A DNA stretch of 64,000 bases from Pseudomonas svalbardensis (lineage in GTDB: Bacteria; Pseudomonadota; Gammaproteobacteria; Pseudomonadales; Pseudomonadaceae): the NCBI RefSeq assembly GCF_030053115.1, contig NZ_CP125619.1:5157501-5221500 (forward strand), written 5' to 3'. This document shows, one piece after another, positions 56,598 to 64,000 of this stretch (its first letter is position 1; every line of letters begins with the position of its first letter). The notes under the pieces are model-generated. The model did not search any database, had not been told where the DNA came from, and saw only the letters and a program-made list of their open reading frames with translations. Made by a program: the position numbers and the translations under genes.

Positions 56598-58232
<1,635 letters not shown>

Positions 58233-58250
58233 CACGCAACACGCAGACAT

Positions 58251-58284
58251 AAAAAAGGCGATCCATCTGGATCGCCTTTTTTAT
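58251..58284. terminator. Bidirectional terminator between dolP and sspB
   Basis: AAAAAAGGCGATCC pairs with GGATCGCCTTTTTT around ATCT, giving T tracts on both strands. It serves the convergent genes dolP and sspB. Confidence 0.9.
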
Positions 58285-58697
58285 TACTTCACCACTTTCA
58301 AACTGGGTCGACCGCTGGGACGCGGCGGCTCGCTGTCGGGTGGCGGAATATCATCATCCGGCTCGATCTCTTCCTCGTCTTCCATAGGCGATTCCAGATC
58401 GAACACCATGCCCTGACCGTTCTCCCGGGCGTAAATACCCAGGATCGATGCGATAGGCACGTACAGGGTGTGCGGCACGCCACCGAAACGCCCTTCGAAG
58501 CTGACCGCTTCGTTGTCCATGTGCAGATGACGCACGGCTGCCGGCGATACGTTCAGGACAATCTGTCCGTCACTGGCAAAACCCTGAGGCACCTGCACCG
58601 ACGGATACTCGGAATTGACCAGCATGTGCGGGGTGCAATCGTTGTCCACAATCCACTCGTAGAGCGCGCGGACCAGATAAGGTCGACTGGAGTTCAT
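58284..58697 (-). CDS. sspB: ClpXP protease specificity-enhancing factor SspB
   Basis: This 137-residue adaptor delivers ssrA-tagged proteins to ClpXP. The folded domain (RPYLVRALYEWIVDNDCTPHMLVNSEYPSV, then VLNVSPAAVRHLHMDNEAVSFEGRFGG) is followed by an acidic flexible linker (EDEEEIEPDDDIPPPD) and the ClpX-binding tail RPSLKVVK. It lies 16 bases after sspA. Confidence 0.94.
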   Translation of the reverse strand: MNSSRPYLVRALYEWIVDNDCTPHMLVNSEYPSVQVPQGFASDGQIVLNVSPAAVRHLHMDNEAVSFEGRFGGVPHTLYVPIASILGIYARENGQGMVFDLESPMEDEEEIEPDDDIPPPDSEPPRPSGRPSLKVVK

Positions 58698-58713
58698 AGC
58701 GGCTCCTTAAGCC

Positions 58714-59331
58714 TTAGCGCATATCGCGTTCGACACCAGACAGACTCGCCTGGAAAGCCTCACGCGCAAACGAGCGCTCCATGTAATCAAGCAGCGGCTT
58801 GGCAGGCCGCGGCAGTTCAATACCCAGAATCGGCAATCGCCAGAGTATTGGCAATAGGCAGCAATCCACCAGGCTTTGTTCCTCACTGAGGAAAAACGGC
58901 TTGTCGGCGAACAACGGCGACACGCCAGTCAGGCTTTCGCGCAGCTCTTTACGAGCCACGACACGGGCTGCTTCCTTGGACCGGGAATCCAGGATCAGAT
59001 CCACCAGACCACACCAGTCACGCTGAATACGATGAATCAGCAGACGGCTGTTGGCACGCGCCACTGGATAAACCGGCAGTAAAGGCGGGTGCGGGTAACG
59101 CTCATCCAGATATTCCATCACCACGGTCGACTCCCACAACGCCAGGTCACGATCGACCAGGGTGGGCAAGCTGCCGTAAGGGTTCACTTCAATCAGTTTA
59201 GGCGGCTGGCGACCAGCTTCCACGTAAATGATCTCGGCGCTGACACCCTTCTCTGCAAGTACGATACGCACTCGGTGGGAATAGTGGTCGGCGGGGTCGG
59301 AGTAACAGGCCAACCGATTGGTCACGCCCAT
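58714..59331 (-). CDS. sspA: Stringent starvation protein A
   Basis: This 205-residue RNA-polymerase-associated protein has a GST-like fold without GST activity ([21 protein letters not shown], then [19 protein letters not shown]). In E. coli it controls stationary-phase and acid-stress genes. It follows the petABC operon after a 149-base gap filled largely by a branched hairpin. Its promoter must lie within or close to that hairpin unless it is read through from petC. Confidence 0.94.
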   Translation of the reverse strand: MGVTNRLACYSDPADHYSHRVRIVLAEKGVSAEIIYVEAGRQPPKLIEVNPYGSLPTLVDRDLALWESTVVMEYLDERYPHPPLLPVYPVARANSRLLIHRIQRDWCGLVDLILDSRSKEAARVVARKELRESLTGVSPLFADKPFFLSEEQSLVDCCLLPILWRLPILGIELPRPAKPLLDYMERSFAREAFQASLSGVERDMR

Positions 59332-59369
59332 GGCGGTCCTCCTCGCTTGTTGAAATTATCGGAAACGGA

Positions 59370-59455
59370 AAAACGCGCGCGCCCAGAGGGCGCCTCCCGT
59401 AACGCCTGGATCACCAGGCTCGTTACACCTTCAGAGACGCCCTTGGGCGCGCGCG
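59370..59455 (-). terminator. Branched GC-rich hairpin terminator after petC
   Basis: An outer stem of 18 base pairs (CGCGCGCGCCCA and AGGGCG with CGCCCT and TGGGCGCGCGCG, one bulged G) encloses an inner hairpin (GTAACG and CCTGG with CCAGG and CGTTAC). On the minus strand five T residues follow the outer stem, as in a rho-independent terminator. The size and nested arm are unusual. Confidence 0.7.
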
Positions 59456-59479
59456 ATTGACAGCAATTTTACAGCAATA

Positions 59480-60262
59480 TCAATGGACGTCTTTCCAGTA
59501 TTCACGCTTGAGCAAGTAAGCGAATACGAAGAAGAACGCCAAGTACAGCAACACATAGGTACCGATGCGCTGATGCTGCAGCTTCACCGGGTTGGCCGAG
59601 TAGGCCAGGAAGGTCACCAGATTCTTGACCTTCTCGTCGAACTGCTCTTCGCTCAGCGTGCCGGTTTTCGGCATTACGGTCAGCTGGTCGCACGCTTCAT
59701 GAGTCAGCGCCGTACCGGTCAGCGGATCGTATTGCTTCTTGCCGTCTTCGACGATTTGAACTTGTTTGCAGCCTACCACCTGACGACCCTGCAGGCCGAC
59801 CAGAACGTTAGGCATCCCGACGTTCGGGAACACCTTGTTGTTCACGCCCCAAGGACGCGATGGGTCTTCATAGAAGGATTTCAGGTAACCATAGAGCCAG
59901 TCGGTACCACGAACACGAGCGACCAATGTCAGATCCGGTGGCGCGGCACCGAACCAGGTCTTGGCATCAGCCGGCTGCATGCCGATGTTCATGTGGTCAC
60001 CGATCTTGGCGCCAGTGAACACCAGCTTCGACAGCATGAGATCGTGAGGAATGCCCAGATCATCGGCTACACGTTCGTAGCGCTGGAACTTGGCGCTATG
60101 GCAACCCATGCAATAGTTGGCAAACGTACGTGCGCCATCCTGCATGGCAGCCTGGTCGGAAACGTCGATGTCGACTTTTTCCAACTCGGGAGCACCCGCT
60201 GTCGACGCGAACGAGAACACTGGCATGGCAGCAAGAATCAGTACAGCAAATAGCTTTTTCAT
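59480..60262 (-). CDS. petC: Cytochrome c1 of the bc1 complex
   Basis: This 260-residue protein carries the c-type haem that passes electrons from the Rieske protein to soluble cytochrome c. A signal peptide (MKKLFAVLILAAMPVFSFAS) precedes the mature domain with the haem site CMGCH, the axial methionine region PNVGMPNVL, and a C-terminal membrane anchor (TYVLLYLAFFFVFAYLLKREYW). The ATG at 60262 shares one base with the petB stop. Confidence 0.95.
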   Translation of the reverse strand: MKKLFAVLILAAMPVFSFASTAGAPELEKVDIDVSDQAAMQDGARTFANYCMGCHSAKFQRYERVADDLGIPHDLMLSKLVFTGAKIGDHMNIGMQPADAKTWFGAAPPDLTLVARVRGTDWLYGYLKSFYEDPSRPWGVNNKVFPNVGMPNVLVGLQGRQVVGCKQVQIVEDGKKQYDPLTGTALTHEACDQLTVMPKTGTLSEEQFDEKVKNLVTFLAYSANPVKLQHQRIGTYVLLYLAFFFVFAYLLKREYWKDVH

Positions 60263-61473
60263 CAGCCAGTCACCCTTTCCGGAACCGGTTTGGTCTTCTC
60301 GAGCCTGGTGTAGAACGGCATCAGAATGAAGTAGGCGAAGTACAGGAAGGTACATACCTGCGACAGCAACGTCCGCCCAGGGGTTGGGGCCAATACGCCC
60401 AGCACGCCCAGGATCACGAACGAGATGCAGAACACCCAGAGCCAGATCTTGCTCATCCAGCCTTTGTAGCGCATCGACTTGACCGGACTACGATCGAGCC
60501 ATGGCAGGACGAACAGCACAGCGATGGCCGCGCCCATGGCGATAACGCCCAGGAGCTTGTCCGGAATTGCCCGCAGAATCGCGTAGAACGGGGTGAAGTA
60601 CCAGACCGGAGCGATGTGCTCTGGAGTCTTGAAGGCGTTCGCCACTTCAAAGTTCGGCTTCTCGAGGAAATAACCACCCATTTCCGGGAAGAAGAACACG
60701 ATCGAGCAGAAGATGAACAGGAACACCACCACGCCGACGATATCTTTCACGGTGTAATACGGGTGGAAGGCAATGCCGTCCAGCGGTACGCCGTTTTCGT
60801 CTTTGAATTTCTTGATGTCCACGCCGTCCGGGTTGTTCGAACCGACTTCGTGCAGCGCCAGAACGTGCAGCACCACCAGACCGAGGATCACGATCGGCAA
60901 GGCAACAACGTGCAGGGCGAAAAAGCGGTTCAGGGTGATACCGGAAATCAGGTAGTCACCACGGATCCACTGAGTCAGATCGTTGCCGATGACCGGGATC
61001 GCACCGAACAGCGAGATGATCACCTGGGCACCCCAGTAGGACATCTGCCCCCACGGCAACAGGTAACCCATGAAGGCTTCAGCCATCAGCGCCAGATAGA
61101 TCAGCATACCGAAGACCCACACCAGCTCACGCGGCTTCTGGTACGAACCGTAGAGCAAGCCACGGAACATGTGCAGATAGACCACGATGAAGAACGCCGA
61201 AGCGCCGGTGGAGTGCAGCAGACGCAGGATCGAGCCGTACTCGACGTCGCGCATGATGTATTCGACGGATGCAAACGCCTCTTCCGCCGATGGGGTGTAG
61301 CTCATGGTCAGCCAGACACCGGTAACGATCTGGTTGACCAGAACGAGCAGTGCGAGGGAACCAAAGAAGTAGAAGAAGTTGAAGTTCTTCGGGGCGTAGT
61401 ACTTGCTGAGATGGTCTTCCCACATTTTGGTCGCGGGAAAGCGCGCATCAACCCAATCCATGAACTTGCTCAT
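60262..61473 (-). CDS. petB: Cytochrome b of the bc1 complex
   Basis: This 403-residue integral membrane subunit holds both b haems and the quinone sites. Visible motifs are the haem histidines in HSTGASAFFIVVYLHMFRG and HVVALPIVILGLVVLHVLALH, and the Qo-site PEWY-like motif, here PVWY. The ATG at 61473 overlaps the petA stop (TGATG); a GTG one codon earlier is possible. Confidence 0.95.
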   Translation of the reverse strand: MSKFMDWVDARFPATKMWEDHLSKYYAPKNFNFFYFFGSLALLVLVNQIVTGVWLTMSYTPSAEEAFASVEYIMRDVEYGSILRLLHSTGASAFFIVVYLHMFRGLLYGSYQKPRELVWVFGMLIYLALMAEAFMGYLLPWGQMSYWGAQVIISLFGAIPVIGNDLTQWIRGDYLISGITLNRFFALHVVALPIVILGLVVLHVLALHEVGSNNPDGVDIKKFKDENGVPLDGIAFHPYYTVKDIVGVVVFLFIFCSIVFFFPEMGGYFLEKPNFEVANAFKTPEHIAPVWYFTPFYAILRAIPDKLLGVIAMGAAIAVLFVLPWLDRSPVKSMRYKGWMSKIWLWVFCISFVILGVLGVLAPTPGRTLLSQVCTFLYFAYFILMPFYTRLEKTKPVPERVTG

Positions 61474-62066
61474 CACGCTTTCTCCGTATCGACGCCAATG
61501 ACAATGATGTCATCGGTCTCATAGGAATGCGGGGGAACTGGCAGGTTCAAAGGCGCAGGTTGCGACTTGTAGACGCGGCCAGCCAGATCGTAGTGGGAAC
61601 CGTGGCAAGGGCAGAAATAACCACCTACCCAGTCCTTGCCCAGATCCGCAGGTGCCACTTCTGGACGGAAGGTCGGCGAGCAACCCAGGTGCGTGCAGAT
61701 ACCGATCAGCAGCAGAACCTCTGGCTTGATCGAACGCGTTTCCGGGTCGACATAGGTCGGTTGTGTCGAGTTCTTGGAGGTCGGGTCAGACAGCTGGCCC
61801 TCGATCTTTTTCAGATTCCCCAGGATTTCCTCGGTACGGCGGACAATGAACACCGGCTGACCGCGCCACTCAGCAATCATCTGCTGGCCTGGCTCGATTT
61901 TGCTGACATTCACCTTCACCGGTGCACCTGCGGCTTTCGCCTTGGCACTGGGAAACCATGACCCCACGAACGGGACCGCAGCCCCCACCGCTCCTGCAGC
62001 ACCCACCACGGATGTGGCTGCTACCAAGAAGCGACGCCGGCCTGCATTCACGCCGTCATTGCTCAT
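61473..62066 (-). CDS. petA: Rieske iron-sulfur subunit of the bc1 complex
   Basis: This 197-residue protein starts with a twin-arginine-like segment (GRRRFLVAATSVVGAAGAVGAA) that also anchors it in the membrane, and carries the two Rieske cluster motifs CTHLGCSP and CPCHGSHYD, which ligate the 2Fe-2S centre. It takes electrons from quinol. It is the first gene of petABC, a 267-base gap after rpsI. Confidence 0.96.
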   Translation of the reverse strand: MSNDGVNAGRRRFLVAATSVVGAAGAVGAAVPFVGSWFPSAKAKAAGAPVKVNVSKIEPGQQMIAEWRGQPVFIVRRTEEILGNLKKIEGQLSDPTSKNSTQPTYVDPETRSIKPEVLLLIGICTHLGCSPTFRPEVAPADLGKDWVGGYFCPCHGSHYDLAGRVYKSQPAPLNLPVPPHSYETDDIIVIGVDTEKA

Positions 62067-62160
62067 TCAGTCCTCTCCCATCAGCTTTGTGGCCTGTTAA
62101 ATCAGGCGTCTACTAAGTAAAAATCTGAACTTATAAAAATTTTGCCGAATGGTAATGAAA

Positions 62161-62195
62161 AGCCCCAATTCTGACAAGGTAATTACCGAGGGGCT
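62161..62195. promoter_or_regulatory. Inverted repeat upstream of petA
   Basis: AGCCCC (62161-62166) and GGGGCT (62190-62195) enclose a GGTAATTACC palindrome, about 95-130 bases upstream of petA. On the minus strand TTGTCA with TACCAT at 17-base spacing overlaps it and may be the petA promoter. This is a weak assignment. Confidence 0.35.
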
Positions 62196-62274
62196 CCACT
62201 GCCAAGCCTTGCAGTATAGGGCTTCTACGGCTGTGGCAAGTTGTCACAGAGCAATTCTTCGATAACTCACGCCC

Positions 62275-62312
62275 ATAAAAAAACGCCCAGCTTCGCGAGG
62301 AAGCTGGGCGTT
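62275..62312 (-). terminator. Rho-independent terminator of rplM-rpsI
   Basis: AACGCCCAGCTTC pairs with GAAGCTGGGCGTT around a five-base loop; on the minus strand seven T residues follow. Confidence 0.88.
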
Positions 62313-62333
62313 CTTTTTGAACGTAAAAGCGAA

Positions 62334-62726
62334 TTAACGCTTCGAGTACTGCGGACGCTTACGCGCTTTACGCAGACCAACTTTCTTACGTTCAACTTCA
62401 CGTGCATCGCGAGTAACGAAGCCAGCTTTGCGCAGAGCGCCACGCAGGGTTTCGTCGTACTGCATCAGTGCGCGAGTGATACCGTGGCGGATTGCGCCAG
62501 CTTGACCACTTACACCACCACCGATCACGGTGACGTAGATGTCGAATTTCTCGACAGTCTCAGTCAGTTCCAGCGGCTGACGAACTACCATGCGGGCAGT
62601 TTCGCGGCCGAAGAAATTTTCCAGGGTGCGGTTGTTGATGGAGATGTTACCAGTACCCGGACGCAGGAAAACGCGTGCGGTTGCGGTCTTGCGACGGCCA
62701 GTGCCGTAATTTTGAGTCGCCGACAT
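62334..62726 (-). CDS. rpsI: 30S ribosomal protein S9
   Basis: This ribosomal protein of 130 residues starts [19 protein letters not shown] and ends in the conserved basic tail [16 protein letters not shown], which reaches into the P site. It is the second gene of the rplM-rpsI operon, 14 bases after rplM. Confidence 0.98.
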   Translation of the reverse strand: MSATQNYGTGRRKTATARVFLRPGTGNISINNRTLENFFGRETARMVVRQPLELTETVEKFDIYVTVIGGGVSGQAGAIRHGITRALMQYDETLRGALRKAGFVTRDAREVERKKVGLRKARKRPQYSKR

Positions 62727-62740
62727 AATGAACTATTCCG

Positions 62741-63169
62741 TTAAAACTTCAGTTCTTGGGGCTGCTGAGCAGTATGAGGGTGTACAGCGCCCGCATAGAC
62801 TTTCAGCTTACGATACATGTCGCGACCCAGCGGGTTCTTAGGCAGCATGCCTTTGACCGCGGTCTCGATCACGCGCTCAGGGGCTTTAGCAATCAGCTTT
62901 TCGAAGTTGATCGACTTGATGCCGCCCGGGAAACCGGAGTGGGAGTAGTAGATTTTGTCGGTGGTTTTAGCACCGGTTACACGAATCTGCTCGGCATTGA
63001 TAACAACGATGTAATCGCCGGTGTCAACGTGAGGAGTGTACTCAGCTTTATGCTTGCCACGCAGACGGCTCGCGATTTCGGTGGCCAGACGACCCAGGGT
63101 CTGACCTGCAGCGTCGACGACAAACCAGTCGCGCTGTACTGTTTCCGGTTTAGCAGTAAAAGTTTTCAT
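62741..63169 (-). CDS. rplM: 50S ribosomal protein L13
   Basis: This 142-residue early-assembly protein of the large subunit shows the standard sequence ([55 protein letters not shown]). A strong promoter lies about 42-70 bases upstream. In E. coli L13 represses its own operon by binding the mRNA leader; the leader here is 35 or so bases long. Confidence 0.98.
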   Translation of the reverse strand: MKTFTAKPETVQRDWFVVDAAGQTLGRLATEIASRLRGKHKAEYTPHVDTGDYIVVINAEQIRVTGAKTTDKIYYSHSGFPGGIKSINFEKLIAKAPERVIETAVKGMLPKNPLGRDMYRKLKVYAGAVHPHTAQQPQELKF

Positions 63170-63210
63170 TCTTTATAGCCTCAGGGGCCGCCCTGTAAAT
63201 TAGACGGCGG

Positions 63211-63239
63211 ATCTTACTGAATAGTGCGTACTTTGACAA
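63211..63239 (-). promoter_or_regulatory. Sigma-70 promoter of rplM-rpsI
   Basis: TTGTCA (63239-63234) and TAAGAT (63216-63211) are spaced 17 bases apart on the minus strand, 42 bases upstream of the rplM start. The -35 lies in the small palindrome TTTGACTTGTCAAA. Confidence 0.8.
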
Positions 63240-63414
63240 GTCAAAGGCAGCCGGATACAGACGCTTTCGGGGGCTCGGGTCGGCGCGTCCGTTCAACGGC
63301 AAGATTCTTCGGCGGCGGCGCATCACTTCCACTGCAGAAAGAGGTGCGCAATTATGCAGATTGCGAAAAATAATTCAACCTGCTTTTATGATTGTTTTGC
63401 CCAAGGAGCACCCG

Positions 63415-64000
63415 ATGGACTATCGACAGCTAGGCCGAACCAATCTGAACGTGAGCGCCATCTGCCTCGGAACCATGACCTGGGGCGAGCAAAACAGCGA
63501 GGCTGAAGCCTTCGCCCAGATTGAACGAGCCAAGAGTGCCGGGATCAATTTCATCGATACCGCCGAGATGTACCCGGTGCCGCCCAAGGCCGAAACCTAC
63601 GCCTCCACCGAGCGCTACATCGGCAATTACTTCAAAAGCCGCGGTGATCGCGCCGACTGGATCCTGGCCAGCAAGATCGCCGGCCCCGGCAACACCATCG
63701 ACTACATCCGCGACAAAAACCTGCGACACAACCGCCAGCACATCACCGAAGCCGTGGACGCCAGCCTCAAGCGCTTGCAGACCGACTACATCGACCTCTA
63801 CCAGCTGCATTGGCCGGAGCGCAGCACCAATTTCTTTGGTCAGCTCGGTTACAAACACACGACCGCAGCCAACCTCACGCCGCTGGAGGACACCCTCGAA
63901 GCGCTGGACGAACAGGTCAAGGCCGGCAAGATCCGCCACATCGGCCTGTCCAACGAAACGCCATGGGGCACCATGCGTTTCCTCGCCCTGGCGGAAGCCC
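63415..64000 (+). CDS. Aldo/keto reductase, Tas-like, 3'-truncated by window edge
   Basis: This NADPH-dependent oxidoreductase begins MDYRQLGRTNLNVSAICLGTMTWGEQN. The active-site Asp and Tyr are in INFIDTAEMYP, the Lys in LASKIAG, and the His in LYQLHWPER, so the catalytic tetrad is complete. The stretch AGKIRHIGLSNE is typical of Tas-type enzymes. About 195 of an expected 345 residues are inside the window. AAGGAG seven bases upstream supports the ATG. Substrate unknown. Confidence 0.92.
   Translation, partial: MDYRQLGRTNLNVSAICLGTMTWGEQNSEAEAFAQIERAKSAGINFIDTAEMYPVPPKAETYASTERYIGNYFKSRGDRADWILASKIAGPGNTIDYIRDKNLRHNRQHITEAVDASLKRLQTDYIDLYQLHWPERSTNFFGQLGYKHTTAANLTPLEDTLEALDEQVKAGKIRHIGLSNETPWGTMRFLALAEA

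Overview
This window reads as a stretch of chromosome from a fluorescent Pseudomonas (P. fluorescens group). The evidence is the high-GC codon use, the REP palindromes built on a GTAGGAGCGAGGCTTGCCCG core, the OprD-family porin, and gene orders typical of Pseudomonas: valS-rlmF-hupN-yejK, rhlB-dauB-dauA-dauR, the complete mraZ-to-lpxC division/cell-wall cluster, and rplM-rpsI-petABC-sspAB. It is ordinary chromosome with two insertion sequences and one toxin-antitoxin pair as the clear mobile or accessory pieces. No CRISPR array, tRNA, 16S/23S rRNA or prophage was seen.

Layout. 1-6.1 kb: the 3' part of valS, the 23S rRNA methyltransferase rlmF, two nucleoid-associated proteins (HU-type hupN and yejK) facing away from each other, and a membrane-anchored glutaredoxin. 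6.1-10.1 kb: a GST-like protein, a GIY-YIG protein, a SnoaL-like protein, a CynX-type MFS transporter and its overlapping GntR/FCD regulator, which has a perfect inverted repeat just upstream. 10.2-12.5 kb: an mqsRA toxin-antitoxin operon preceded by a 25-bp palindrome, then an IS4-family element inserted in the loop of a bidirectional terminator with an 11-bp target duplication. 12.5-16.7 kb: the aapJQMP amino-acid ABC transporter. 17.1-22.5 kb: an EstB-type esterase, rhlB, and the D-arginine catabolism set dauB-dauA-dauR with a REP inside it. 22.6-25.5 kb: nitric-oxide detoxification, with hmp and its activator norR divergent around GT-N7-AC sites. 25.5-27.0 kb: an IS110-family (IS1111-like) element with a non-coding segment that folds like a bridge RNA. 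27.0-35.0 kb: cheV, an acetyltransferase, small secreted proteins, a cysteine-cluster protein, an unusual solute-binding lipoprotein fused to a RidA domain, an OprD porin and a membrane diguanylate cyclase.

35.1-53.0 kb: on the minus strand and transcribed right to left, mraZ-rsmH-ftsL-ftsI-murE-murF-mraY-murD-ftsW-murG-murC-ddlB-ftsQ-ftsA-ftsZ-lpxC. Most genes overlap or nearly touch. A strong sigma-70 promoter with three 10-bp-spaced MraZ boxes heads the cluster. 53.3-63.2 kb: rnpB and rsmI, then the divergent lpoA-yraN-gmhA-dolP operon, then, on the minus strand in transcription order, rplM-rpsI, petABC (cytochrome bc1) and sspA-sspB. The right edge holds the 5' part of an aldo/keto reductase.

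The observations most worth following up are the candidate bridge RNA and palindromic target of the IS1111-like element, the IS4 element that splits one terminator but brings its own end hairpins, the solute-binding-protein/RidA fusion, and the branched hairpin terminator between petC and sspA.
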